From positions 248,001 to 312,000 of the forward strand of contig NZ_CP014307.1 of NCBI RefSeq assembly GCF_001557535.2: a stretch of 64,000 bases of DNA, given 5' to 3'. The position numbers and the translations under genes were made by a program. The notes under the pieces were generated by a model. The model did no database searches, was not told the DNA's origin, and worked only from the letters and a program-made list of their open reading frames with translations. The stretch comes from Burkholderia sp. PAMC 26561 (GTDB taxonomy: Bacteria; Pseudomonadota; Gammaproteobacteria; Burkholderiales; Burkholderiaceae). Positions 45,208-53,639 of the stretch are shown piece by piece (positions within the stretch are counted from its first letter, which is position 1; every line of letters starts with the position of its first letter).

Positions 45208-45534
45208 ATGACCAAGTCACTTTTCCCCGCCCTGCTGATTGCATCGGCACTTGCAGCACCGACTTTTGCCTTCGCCCAGGACAACGCACCGGTTACGCGC
45301 GCAGAGGTTCGCGCCCAGTTGAGCACCCTGGAAAAGGCGGGCTATAACCCGGCGACAAACGACAACTATTATCCGCAGGGCTTGCAAGCTGCACAGCAGC
45401 GTGTTGATGCAGCCAACGGCGTAGAAACGCAGTCTTATGGTCCGTCGACAAGCGGTACATCGGCATCAGGCATGCGCGCGACGATGGCCCCCGCATCGCC
45501 GATTCAACAGCATTCGATTTACTTCGGGCACTAA
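45208..45534 (+). CDS. DUF4148 exported protein
   Basis: 108 residues, with a signal peptide ending TFAFAQD. The DUF4148 signature follows: VTRAEVRAQLSTLEKAGYNP then YYPQGLQAAQQRV. This family is typical of Burkholderia relatives and has no assigned function. GGAGG precedes the ATG, and an intrinsic terminator follows. Confidence 0.88.
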   Translation: MTKSLFPALLIASALAAPTFAFAQDNAPVTRAEVRAQLSTLEKAGYNPATNDNYYPQGLQAAQQRVDAANGVETQSYGPSTSGTSASGMRATMAPASPIQQHSIYFGH

Positions 45535-45568
45535 GCAGCTTTTGACTGTTTGAATTCGAGCTCGCAAG

Positions 45569-45605
45569 GATCGCTCGTCGCCTTAAGGCGTCGGGCGATT
45601 TTTTC
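45569..45605 (+). terminator. Intrinsic terminator after DUF4148 gene
   Basis: A long stem with one or two mismatches (ATCGCTCGTCGCC against GGCGTCGGGCGAT, loop TTAA) is followed by a T-run. It ends the DUF4148 transcript and overlaps the end of the convergent MFS gene. Confidence 0.7.
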
Positions 45606-46845
45606 ATGTGCGCGTGCTAGCCAAGGGCTTCTGCAATGCGGCTAAAACCGCGCCGACAGCAAGCATCGCGGATGAGTACATCAGGCCGCGCGCGAGTCCC
45701 GCGCCGTCCGAGATCCATCCGATCACCACCGGCCCGACGATCTGGCCGAATGCGAACACGATCGTGAATGCGCCGATGCCGCGCGTCCACTGCGCGGCGG
45801 GAAGGTTATGCCGCACGAACGCCGTAGTCGACGCCACCGCCGATAAAAACGTCGCGCCGAACAATGCGCCCGACACGAACGCAACGACCGGTTGCGCAAA
45901 CACCGCGGGCATTATTGTCGCGAAGGCGAGGACGCCGTTGAACACCGCAAGCGCCTGACCGCCGCGCATGCGGTTGAGCAGTCCCGACCATATCCGCGCC
46001 GACCCGATGGTCGCAACGCCGAGCAGCACATAGAACCCCGTGACCACCGCCGAGCTCATTCCCGTGGATCGAAGCAGCGCGATCAGGAACGTCATGTAGC
46101 CGATATACCCGACCCCGAAAAGCCCATATCCGGCGAGCATGAAACCGAGCCGGGTCAAAGGAAGACGCGCGGCAGACTGCAGGTTTGCGGCCACGGGCGC
46201 AGCCTCGTGGATTCCTGTCTTGCGCGCCGCCATGACCGCCGCGACCGAAGCAAGTCCGCAGGCCGCCGCAAGCGCAAACCACGCCCATTGCCAGCCGTGC
46301 ACGCCGGGCAATACCGTGACGGGAACCAGCAACGCCGCCGCGATGATCCCAAGACCCGCGCCGCCGTAATACAGGCCGAGGACAAGACCGGCATCGTGTG
46401 GATGAGCCGATGCAAGCCGCGCCGCAAGCACGCTTCCGCCTACAAAAACGGATGCGCTCGTCATGCCGGTCACGACGCGTTGAACGAGTAGCGCATGGGT
46501 ATCGGAAACGAGACCGCCCGCGATCATCAGGACCGCCGTCAGCACGCATCCCCAAATGAAACACACGCCCGCCGGCCAGCGGCGCGCGAGCAATGGGAAA
46601 GTCAGCGCGCCGAGCAGATAACCGAGCGCGTTTGCCGTGTTCATCGCGCCGGCTTGCGCGAAACTCCAGCCGAGATCGGCTTTCATGGCGGGCAATAACA
46701 GCGCGTAGGAGAAGCGCGTGAGGCCGAGTGCAATCGCAGTGCCGAACGATAAACCCACCGCAAGCACGAGCGTCGTGCGCCGCGAGTGCGCTGTGTCCGA
46801 TGCAGGAAAGTATGGTGCCGCGGTGTTACGGGGTTCGTCGATCAT
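45604..46845 (-). CDS. YbfB/YjiJ-type MFS transporter
   Basis: 413 residues from ATG 46845 (MIDEPRNTAAPYF); a longer frame upstream lacks support. Twelve membrane spans; ALGLTRFSYALLLPAMKADLGWS and a second half starting LPLTRLGFMLAGYGLFGVGY match this MFS branch. The cargo is unknown. It lies 79 bp after a multi-span membrane gene on the same strand. Confidence 0.84.
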   Translation of the reverse strand: MIDEPRNTAAPYFPASDTAHSRRTTLVLAVGLSFGTAIALGLTRFSYALLLPAMKADLGWSFAQAGAMNTANALGYLLGALTFPLLARRWPAGVCFIWGCVLTAVLMIAGGLVSDTHALLVQRVVTGMTSASVFVGGSVLAARLASAHPHDAGLVLGLYYGGAGLGIIAAALLVPVTVLPGVHGWQWAWFALAAACGLASVAAVMAARKTGIHEAAPVAANLQSAARLPLTRLGFMLAGYGLFGVGYIGYMTFLIALLRSTGMSSAVVTGFYVLLGVATIGSARIWSGLLNRMRGGQALAVFNGVLAFATIMPAVFAQPVVAFVSGALFGATFLSAVASTTAFVRHNLPAAQWTRGIGAFTIVFAFGQIVGPVVIGWISDGAGLARGLMYSSAMLAVGAVLAALQKPLASTRT

Positions 46846-46924
46846 CGGCTGGGCGGCTTGAGCTTTCGGGATGCGTGCAACGCAACAAGTGCAGAAGAAG
46901 CGCCACCATGATAATGCGATGCCT

Positions 46925-47668
46925 CTACTTCTTGCTCGACACCCGCGACGGAATCGCGCTCGTGCACGCCGCCACACATCCCAGCACGAGCGCAACGCCG
47001 GTCACGACCAGCGCGCCATTCGCGAGTCCCACGCCCGCCGCCACGACCGAGCAGGCGGCATAACCGTTCAACGCAGCGATAAACACCGGGTACGCGCGAT
47101 CAGCGAGCGCCATGGCGAGGTAGGCGGCGATCAGCGCCACCATCGCGCCGATGATCACCACCGCGACCGCACCGCCCTCGAACCCCGCCGTATAAGCGAT
47201 CACCGTGCACAACGCGGCGCACGCGAAGTGCATGCCGCTGGCGGGCGTGTTGAAGAACACGCCATTGAGCGCGCGGATGCGCGACCCGACGCGCAGGTAC
47301 CCGGCCGCAAACACAACGATCACCGCCGATGACCCGCCGAGCGCAGTCCACCCGAGCGATGCCCCGGTATCGAGTCCAAGCGCATGGTCCGCCGATGCCG
47401 ACGCCAGCGCCGCCAGCGCAAGCGCACTTTGCAGCGACGCGGGCGTGGCCTTGCCGGAGCGCGGTGTCAACACGGCAAACGCCGCAATGGCGAGCGCCAC
47501 GAGCATCGATTCGAAGCCAGTCGCCATGGCGTAGGCCACGATCACGGCCGCGCCGACGCCCGCGGCATCGCGCAATGCCTGTTGCCGAGCCGGCGATACC
47601 GCGCCCGGTGTGCGCAGACTCTGTACCGATGCAATCACCGCTAACGCACACCAGACCCCGTCGAGCAT
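46925..47668 (-). CDS. Multi-span membrane protein of unknown function
   Basis: 247 residues from ATG 47668 (MLDGVWCALAVIASV); a longer frame starts at 47755, and neither has a clear ribosome site. Eight or more hydrophobic spans rich in Ala and Val. The part near ALNGYAACSVVAAGVGLANGALVVTG recalls the membrane domain of the transhydrogenase beta subunit, but the NADP-binding domain is absent. I would not assign a function. Confidence 0.55.
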   Translation of the reverse strand: MLDGVWCALAVIASVQSLRTPGAVSPARQQALRDAAGVGAAVIVAYAMATGFESMLVALAIAAFAVLTPRSGKATPASLQSALALAALASASADHALGLDTGASLGWTALGGSSAVIVVFAAGYLRVGSRIRALNGVFFNTPASGMHFACAALCTVIAYTAGFEGGAVAVVIIGAMVALIAAYLAMALADRAYPVFIAALNGYAACSVVAAGVGLANGALVVTGVALVLGCVAACTSAIPSRVSSKK

Positions 47669-47781
47669 CGATTTATCCGTGTTGGAAATTTTGTTGATGA
47701 AACGTGACGAAGGTATCGAATTCCTGCGCGTGGCGCCATTGCGGAAAGCGCGCATCCGCGCATGAAACGATCAATCCAAGA

Positions 47782-49029
47782 TCAGATCGCGCCCAGGCTG
47801 CGCAGCGTCGCGATCTGGTCGGCCGAGTAGCCGAGTTCTGTCATGACCTCGTCGGTGTGTTCACCTAAAAGCGGTGAACGCGTGACCTCGGTGGGGCTGT
47901 CGGAGAGTTTGATCGGGTTGCCGACCGTCAGGTATTTGCCGCGCACCGGATGATCCACTTCCACGATCGTCCCCGTCTTTCGCAGTGACGTGTCCTCGGC
48001 AATTTCCTTCATCGACAAGATCGGTCCGCACGGAATGTCGTGTTGATTCAGGATGTCCATTGCTTCGAACTTGGTCTTGGTCATGGTCCACTGTTCGATC
48101 TCGGCGAAGATGTCCTTCAGATGAGGAAGCCTTGCCGCCGCCGTGCTGAAGTCCGGATGATCGATCCATTCCGGCTTGCCGACCACATTGCAGATTGCGC
48201 CCCACACGGGCGCCTGCGTGATGAAGTAGATGTATGCGTTCGGGTCCGTCTCCCAGCCCTTGCACTTCAGGATCCAGCCTGGCTGCCCGCCGCCCGATGC
48301 GTTGCCCGCACGCGGCACTGCCTCGCCGAACTCGCCGTTCGGATATTGCGGATATTCCTTCATCACGCCGGTGCGTTCGAGGCGCTGCTGATCGCGCAGT
48401 TTCACGCGGCACAGGTTGAGCACGCCGTCCTGCATGGCCGCGAGCACCTTCTGGCCGCGGCCCGTCGCGTTGCGCTGGTAGAGCGCGGTGACGATCCCGA
48501 GCGCCAGGTGCAGTCCGGTGCCCGAATCGCCGATTTGAGCGCCGCTGACAACGGGCGGGCCGTCATCGAAACCTGTTGTCGATGCTGCGCCGCCGGTGCA
48601 TTGCGCGACATTCTCGTAGACCTTGTAGTCCTCGTAGGGTCCTGGTCCGAAGCCTTTCACCGATGCCACGATCATCTTTGGATTCAGTTCCTGGATGCGT
48701 TCCCAGGTGAAGCCCATGCGGTCGAGTGCGCCTGGCGCGAAGTTTTCGACCAGCACGTCGCAGCTTTTTACGAGCGATTCGAGGACCTTCTTGCCTTCGG
48801 GATTTTTCGTATCGATGGTCACCGAGCGTTTGTTGTGGTTCAGCATCGTGAAGTAGAGGCTGTCGGCGTCGGGGACATCGCGGAGTTGTTCGCGGGTGAT
48901 ATCGCCGATGCCGGCGCGTTCGACCTTGATGACGTCGGCGCCGAACCATGCGAGGAGTTGGGTGCAGGTCGGGCCTGACTGGACATGTGTGAAGTCGAGG
49001 ATGCGGACGCCGGTGAGGGCTTTGCTCAT
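47782..49029 (-). CDS. frc: Formyl-CoA transferase paralogue (class III CoA-transferase)
   Basis: 415 residues from ATG 49029 ([20 protein letters not shown]). It moves CoA between formyl-CoA and a carboxylate such as oxalate. The catalytic Asp is in [13 protein letters not shown] (D168). It also has the family motif [14 protein letters not shown]. It is closely similar to the second copy at 57410-58660 but slightly more divergent ([14 protein letters not shown] instead of [15 protein letters not shown]). The upstream region carries the same 18-bp operator as the second copy. No oxalyl-CoA decarboxylase gene is adjacent. Confidence 0.92.
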   Translation of the reverse strand: MSKALTGVRILDFTHVQSGPTCTQLLAWFGADVIKVERAGIGDITREQLRDVPDADSLYFTMLNHNKRSVTIDTKNPEGKKVLESLVKSCDVLVENFAPGALDRMGFTWERIQELNPKMIVASVKGFGPGPYEDYKVYENVAQCTGGAASTTGFDDGPPVVSGAQIGDSGTGLHLALGIVTALYQRNATGRGQKVLAAMQDGVLNLCRVKLRDQQRLERTGVMKEYPQYPNGEFGEAVPRAGNASGGGQPGWILKCKGWETDPNAYIYFITQAPVWGAICNVVGKPEWIDHPDFSTAAARLPHLKDIFAEIEQWTMTKTKFEAMDILNQHDIPCGPILSMKEIAEDTSLRKTGTIVEVDHPVRGKYLTVGNPIKLSDSPTEVTRSPLLGEHTDEVMTELGYSADQIATLRSLGAI

Positions 49030-49096
49030 GGGGGCTCGGGGCCGTGGGGCCAAGGTGTTTTTTTGGATGCTGCCGCTGGGTCGTTCTTGTTTTTGC

Positions 49097-49114
49097 TGTG
49101 ATATACAATATTCC
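49097..49114. promoter_or_regulatory. Putative GntR operator upstream of frc copy 1
   Basis: TGTGATATACAATATTCC, identical over 18 bp to the site upstream of the second frc gene at 58806-58823. It lies about 70 bp before the start codon. A related sequence precedes the PanE-like gene, so I infer binding by the neighbouring FCD-type GntR regulator. Confidence 0.6.
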
Positions 49115-49184
49115 AAGTGCTGGCGGAGTCAAGAGGGTGTTTTCCAGAGGCTCGGCGTGGAGGGGACGTTTTTTTGTGGTCGGA

Positions 49185-49566
49185 GTTGATGCTGGGTTGT
49201 TGCTCTTTAGGCTATCGCACGTTCATTGCTGTCTGATTTCTCCAGCACTGTTAGCCACTGTGCGTGGCGGCACTTCATTTCACGAGTTTTGCGCTGGCGC
49301 TCGGGTCAATGTTTTTCGTGGTCTGGGTTGATGCCGGGTTGTTGTTCTTCAGGCTATCGCGCGTTCATTGCCGTCTGATTTCTTTAGCACTGTTAGCCAC
49401 TGTGCGTGGCGGCACTTCATTTCACGAGTTTTGCGCTGGCGCTCGGGTCAATGTTTTTCGTGGTCTGGGTTGATGCCGGGTTGTTGCTCTTCAGGCTATC
49501 GCGCGTTCATTGCTGTCTGATTTCTTTAGCACTTTTAGCCACTGTGCGTGGCGGCACTTCATTTCT
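49185..49566. repeat. 142-bp tandem repeat array
   Basis: Two complete units (49185-49326, 49327-49468) and a third partial one are nearly identical, with a period of exactly 142 bp. Each contains GCCACTGTGCGTGGCGG and CTATCGCGCGTTCATTG. The bases just before 49185 look like a degraded earlier unit. The open frames found in the units are repeat by-products, not genes. Confidence 0.85.
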
Positions 49567-50276
49567 TTGTCCAACGGCGACAAAGAAACGAAGCAAAGAA
49601 AACGCCTCCCAACCGCTAATTCTTAAGTGTCCCGAGCGTGCAATGACAACTGTTTGGTACGTCAGAAGAACGGTTGCCGCCATAACCACGAACACTTGAA
49701 ACCCTCCCCCTCCGTCAACCGCAACCCACACGCTTCGCCACCAGTTTGGGAGTCCATTAATTAGGCCTCCCCGCTGCGCGCGCTGGCGCCCAAACAAATG
49801 GATGGCTGTACTGGTTCCGTTGTATCCGGGCTTGCATGGGACCCCGGCGGCAAAGTCCTGTGCGGGTCAAGACCTGCGGAGCTGTTATGGCTTAACCCGT
49901 TGTTATGTCTTGGCCAGGTTTCCGTATTGACTGCCACAATTACTGGTGGCGAAGCGTGTGGGTATCTGATGACGGAGGGGGAGGGTTTCAACTGTTGGTG
50001 GTTATGTCGATAACCGTTCTTCTGAAGTACCAAACAGTTGTCAGTGCACGCTCGGGACACTTATGTGCCCTCGGTTGAGAGGCGTTTTCTTTGCTTCGTT
50101 TCTTTGTCGCCGTTGGACAAAGAAATGAAGTGCCGCCACGCACAGTGGCTAAAAGTGCTAAAGAAATCAGACAGCAATGAACGCGCGGCAGCCTAAAGAG
50201 CAGCAACCCGGCATCAACCCAGACCACAAAAAACATTGACCCGAGCGCCAGCGCAAAACCCGTGGAATGAAGTCCC
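49411..50276. repeat. Large imperfect inverted repeat (arms about 335 bp)
   Basis: The left arm (49411-49745) and the right arm (49942-50276) are reverse complements with only scattered differences. Each arm contains a complete internal hairpin (TTTCTTTGTC / GACAAAGAAA around CAACGGC) and a stretch reading CCCTCCCCCTCCGTCA. The 196-bp spacer holds no gene. I see no transposase. The arms end inside the tandem array on the left and in degraded repeats on the right, so the array and the palindrome form one structure. Confidence 0.8.
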
Positions 50277-50423
50277 GCCACGGACAGTGGCTAATAGCGC
50301 TAAAAAAGCGAGAAAGAACAGAACGCGCGTAAACGCAAAAAGCAGCAACCCGGCATAAAACCCGACCGCTGCTTTTAAACTTAAAAAACCAAAACCCGGC
50401 CCAAGCGCCAGCGCCCCACCCGC
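50277..50423. repeat. Degraded inverted tandem unit
   Basis: The sequence continues the right arm with a second, more diverged inverted copy of the 142-bp unit (GACAGTGGCTAATAGCGCTA, then GCAGCAACCCGGCATAAAAC). It runs up to the gntR stop codon. Confidence 0.65.
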
Positions 50424-51179
50424 CTAATCCAGAAAATCGCAATTCTTTTGCACGAACGCGGCCAGATCCAGCGAATGCTGCCTGACCAATCTCTCGACCA
50501 ATTCGGTATCCCGCGCTTCAAGCGCTTCAATAATCCTCATATGATCCTCGATCGATCTCGCTGCCCGGTCGCTTTGCGAAATCGTCATCTTCCGGATTGC
50601 CCGCACGTGCACAAATATATTCTTGATCGTATCGAAGAGAATCTGCGACTTGCTCAACTGCACAATCGCCTGGTGAAAGGCAATATTCGCCTCCGAATAC
50701 TCATCAATATGCTCAGCCGGCGCCGTATTCTGAAAATGATCGAACATATGACGAAGCGAAGCGATCTCTTCATCCGTCGCGCGTTGAGTCGCGAGCCTCG
50801 CCGCCATGCTCTCAAGCGCGGCCCACATGTTGATCATCTCGACAATCTCGTGCTTGGTCTTGCGCACGATGTAAATCCCACGACGCGGCACCGTGCGCAG
50901 AAAACCTTCCTGCTCGAGTAACGTCATGGCCTCGCGTATAGGCGTACGACTCACACCCAACGCTTCGGTCAAATCCTTCTCGTCCAGCCTGATCTCTTCC
51001 CGCGAACGATAAATATCCGCTTCCGATATGGCCTGACGCAGCCGGGCATAAGCCTGATCACGCAACGAAACCGTCGCATTGATCGGCGCCAGCGAAAGCG
51101 TCACACCCGCAGCCCTCGGCTCCAGCCGCGGTTCGAGAATATTGGCAGACGTTGCAGCAACTTCAGTATCAGATGGCAT
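50424..51179 (-). CDS. GntR/FCD-family transcriptional regulator
   Basis: 251 residues from ATG 51179 (MPSDTEVAATSANILEP). The N-terminal winged helix is LTEALGVSRTPIREAMTLLEQEGFL, and the C-terminal FCD sensor domain has the metal-binding His residues in NIAFHQAIVQLSKS and EDHMRIIEAL. It lies within the oxalate region, overlapping a small upstream ORF by 11 bases, and is the best candidate to bind the shared TGATATACAA-type sites. FCD regulators usually sense organic acids, so oxalate or a CoA-linked metabolite is plausible. Confidence 0.9.
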   Translation of the reverse strand: MPSDTEVAATSANILEPRLEPRAAGVTLSLAPINATVSLRDQAYARLRQAISEADIYRSREEIRLDEKDLTEALGVSRTPIREAMTLLEQEGFLRTVPRRGIYIVRKTKHEIVEMINMWAALESMAARLATQRATDEEIASLRHMFDHFQNTAPAEHIDEYSEANIAFHQAIVQLSKSQILFDTIKNIFVHVRAIRKMTISQSDRAARSIEDHMRIIEALEARDTELVERLVRQHSLDLAAFVQKNCDFLD

Positions 51180-51390
51180 TGATGGCTTGATGTCCAAGGT
51201 TCCGCGCGCCCGTCGTCGCCCGTGTACCCGTGCTGCCGCCCTGATCGTCCGCTGCCAGTCCGGCATAACGACCATTTTCCTGCGCACGCTGCAACACGTC
51301 TTGCGGCAACGCCGACGCCAGTGCAAACGTCACACCAACACCACCCGCTACCAAGGCAACTCCGATCACGACTAACAAAGCGATACTCAT
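51169..51390 (-). CDS. Small membrane protein overlapping gntR
   Basis: 73 residues with one hydrophobic segment (MSIALLVVIGVALVAGGVG through ASALP), then a hydrophilic tail. AGGAGCC lies well placed before the ATG at 51390. Its stop lies 11 bases inside gntR, so it may couple translation of gntR. It has no recognisable family and could be a truncated transporter start. The ribosome site is the main argument that it is translated. Confidence 0.5.
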   Translation of the reverse strand: MSIALLVVIGVALVAGGVGVTFALASALPQDVLQRAQENGRYAGLAADDQGGSTGTRATTGARNLGHQAINAI

Positions 51391-51427
51391 TTCCGGCTCC
51401 TAGTGGTTAACCTCAAGAGCCTTCAGT

Positions 51428-51477
51428 ATATGTTGCGTCGCAATGCAACGCAACATATTTCGTATGTGATATATCAG
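51428..51477. promoter_or_regulatory. Inverted repeat and half-site upstream of small ORF/gntR
   Basis: ATATGTTGCG (51428-51437) and CGCAACATAT (51449-51458) are perfect 10-bp arms around 11 bases. Just beyond, TGTGATATATCAG (51465-51477) resembles the frc operator. CAACATATT is also found in the site upstream of the PanE-like gene. This is consistent with autoregulation of gntR. Confidence 0.55.
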
Positions 51478-51504
51478 AAACAACAACCCTTCCTTGATGG
51501 AAGT

Positions 51505-52533
51505 TTAAGCGGCTTTCCGGGAGCGTGTGAAGGATTCAATGGTTTTGATGCGCGGACGCGCCGTGCCTTGATTCACGCCCTCGCGCAGCTTGATGAGCGC
51601 GAGCACAGCATCGATCATTGGCGTCTTTACGCCAAGCTTTCGGCCGATTTCCTGAACGACGGTTACGATCGGATCGATTTCCATTGGCCGGCGGGCTTCG
51701 CAGTCGAGCAGCATCGACGTCTTGTGCGAACCCACGGCGCCTGCGCCATCGATGCGCTTTTCAATATCGACACGAAAATGCACGCCAAGCCGTTCCGCGA
51801 TTTCCTGCGCCTCCAACATCATGCTGCGCGCCAGATCGCGCACGGCCGGATCGCTGGTCAATACATCGAGCGTCGCGCCGGTCAGTGCGCTGATCGGATT
51901 GACGCAGACACTTCCCCAGAGCTTGAGCCAGATTTCGTCGCGGATGTCGTCGCGCATCGGCGCTTCCATGTCGGCGGCGGCCATGATGTCGTGGAACGCC
52001 TGCAGTCGCGGCGTGATCTGCCCATCGGGCTCGCCGATGGGAAATTTCTTGCCATGGACATGGCGGATCACGCCGGGCTCGAGAATGATGGCAGCGGGAT
52101 TGAGCACGCAGCCAATCGCGCGCTCGGGTCCGAGGATCTGCCATTGGCGACCGCCCGGATCGACGCTTTCAAGTGTCGTGCCCGACAACGCGCCGCCATG
52201 ATCGTGGAAGTACCAGTACGGCAAGCCGTTGACGGCGGTGATGACGGCGGTATCGGGGCCAAGTAATGGCGGCATCTGGTCGACGACACCCGGAACCGAG
52301 TGCGCCTTCAACGCGATGATCACGAAGTCCTGTGCTCCCAGTTCAGCAGGATCGTGGGTGAATCGGGCCTTGACGGTATGCTCTTGTCCTTCGATTTGCA
52401 GGCGCAGGCCGTTAGCTTGCATCGCGGCGAGATGCGGCCCGCGTGCAACAAAGCTGACGTCCGCGCCAGCTCTCGCAAGCTGCCCACCCATGTAACCGCC
52501 AATCGCACCCGCTCCGTAAATGCAGATTTTCAT
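51505..52533 (-). CDS. 2-dehydropantoate 2-reductase-family protein (PanE-like)
   Basis: 342 residues. NADP-binding GAGAIGGYMGGQLARAGADV at the N-terminus and the C-terminal active-site helix KLWGSVCVNPISALTGATLDVL are present, with the conserved Lys and Asn. Housekeeping PanE reduces ketopantoate; this copy sits among oxalate-use genes and has a candidate GntR site upstream, so it may act on a different 2-keto acid, for instance in glyoxylate or tartronate metabolism. Confidence 0.85.
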   Translation of the reverse strand: MKICIYGAGAIGGYMGGQLARAGADVSFVARGPHLAAMQANGLRLQIEGQEHTVKARFTHDPAELGAQDFVIIALKAHSVPGVVDQMPPLLGPDTAVITAVNGLPYWYFHDHGGALSGTTLESVDPGGRQWQILGPERAIGCVLNPAAIILEPGVIRHVHGKKFPIGEPDGQITPRLQAFHDIMAAADMEAPMRDDIRDEIWLKLWGSVCVNPISALTGATLDVLTSDPAVRDLARSMMLEAQEIAERLGVHFRVDIEKRIDGAGAVGSHKTSMLLDCEARRPMEIDPIVTVVQEIGRKLGVKTPMIDAVLALIKLREGVNQGTARPRIKTIESFTRSRKAA

Positions 52534-52560
52534 CGTCGTCTCCTGAATCTTTTATCTTTC

Positions 52561-52577
52561 TGATATACAACATATTA
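52561..52577. promoter_or_regulatory. Putative GntR operator upstream of PanE-like gene
   Basis: TGATATACAACATATTA starts 28 bp before the gene and shares TGATATACAA with both frc sites and CAACATATT with the gntR site. The same orientation relative to the gene as at the two frc promoters supports a common regulator. Confidence 0.5.
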
Positions 52578-52626
52578 GATTTCAGTATTGGGCAGCGCTC
52601 GCGAAAGCGCAAGGACAATGAACAAT

Positions 52627-52664
52627 AAAAAAGCGCGGTCCTGTCGAGGGAGCCGCGCTTTTTT
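52627..52664 (-). terminator. Terminator between LysR gene and PanE-like gene
   Basis: AAAAAAGCGCGG pairs with CCGCGCTTTTTT around a 14-base loop. It is A-rich on one side and T-rich on the other, so it could act in both directions; here it would end the oxlT-lysR transcript. Confidence 0.75.
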
Positions 52665-52682
52665 AAAGGTTGGAATGAACGC

Positions 52683-53639
52683 TCAGGCGTCAGCCGTTTG
52701 CAGCAGCTTGTGCTCCTCGCGATACGACGAAACGACGTGGGTCCAGATGCGTCTCGCTTGCGATTCCAGCGTACGTTCCCGATGCTTCGCGAGCACGATA
52801 TTGCGGCTCACCGGCGGCGACAACCGCACCGCTTGAACCAGCGCATGCGCTGGCGCGGGCCAGGCGTGCATCGGCTGGATGCCGATCCCGAGACCCGTCG
52901 CGACCATCTGCACGATGCTCGCCGCTTGCGTCAGGCGCTGCACCCTGACGTTCGATACCCCTTGCTGGCCAAGCGCGTCGGCGATCATGTCGGCGCTGCC
53001 GGCGGTATCGTCGAGAAGGAACAGGTCGGCGCCGCTCAGCTCGCGCCATCGAACCGTTGCATTCGATGCCAGCGGATGACGCGCCGGCACGATCGCGCAA
53101 AAGGTATCGGAGAACAGCGTCTCAGTGGACAAGTCGCGACTTTCCTGCGGCTCGATCAGGATGGCCAGATCGGCGTCGCCCGAACGCAGCATGTCGAGCA
53201 CGCGGTCTTGCGGCGCGTCGTGCAGCTTGAGCGAGAGATTCGGATAGCTCGCCCGGCAGGACGCAAGCAGCGCCGGAACGACTGAAGCAACCACGCTTGC
53301 GCTGCATGCAATCGATACCGCGCCGCTTTCCGCCGTCGATACCTCTTGCCCAAACCGCAGCGCGACTTCGAGTTCATCGACGAGGAGCGCGATGCGGGGA
53401 AGCAAGGCGCGGCCCGTATCGGTGAGCGCGACGTGGCGCGTGGTGCGATCGAAGAGCCGCAAGTCAAGCAGCTCTTCCAGCTCCCTGATGCTGCGGCTCG
53501 CCGCCGATTGCGTCACGCCGAGCGCGTTGCCGGCCTGCGTGAAGCTCCGGTGTTCGGCAAGGGTGACGAACAGGCGCAACTGCTGCAAGGACACGCCGGA
53601 CCCCTTCAGCCCTGCTTCGGCGACGAGATTCCTGCTCAT
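52683..53639 (-). CDS. LysR-family regulator coupled to oxlT
   Basis: 318 residues from ATG 53639 (MSRNLVAEAGLKGSGVSL). The DNA-binding helix is LQQLRLFVTLAEHRSFTQAGNAL through TQSAASRSIRELEELLDLRLF, followed by an effector domain (SGAVSIACSASVVASVVPALLAS). Its ATG overlaps the oxlT stop (ATGA), so the two proteins are made together. It probably responds to oxalate or formate and controls uptake. Confidence 0.9.
   Translation of the reverse strand: MSRNLVAEAGLKGSGVSLQQLRLFVTLAEHRSFTQAGNALGVTQSAASRSIRELEELLDLRLFDRTTRHVALTDTGRALLPRIALLVDELEVALRFGQEVSTAESGAVSIACSASVVASVVPALLASCRASYPNLSLKLHDAPQDRVLDMLRSGDADLAILIEPQESRDLSTETLFSDTFCAIVPARHPLASNATVRWRELSGADLFLLDDTAGSADMIADALGQQGVSNVRVQRLTQAASIVQMVATGLGIGIQPMHAWPAPAHALVQAVRLSPPVSRNIVLAKHRERTLESQARRIWTHVVSSYREEHKLLQTADA

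Noticed and set aside
48040..48978. 312-codon plus-strand frame, and the similar one at 57578-58705
   Set aside because: Both are antisense to the formyl-CoA transferase genes; their similarity only mirrors the paralogy.
49185..49566. Possible CRISPR array
   Set aside because: Units are 142 bp, contiguous and without spacers; no cas genes.
49044..49699. Three similar plus-strand frames of 69-97 codons
   Set aside because: They arise from the 142-bp repeat units, since 142 is not a multiple of three and the frame shifts from unit to unit.
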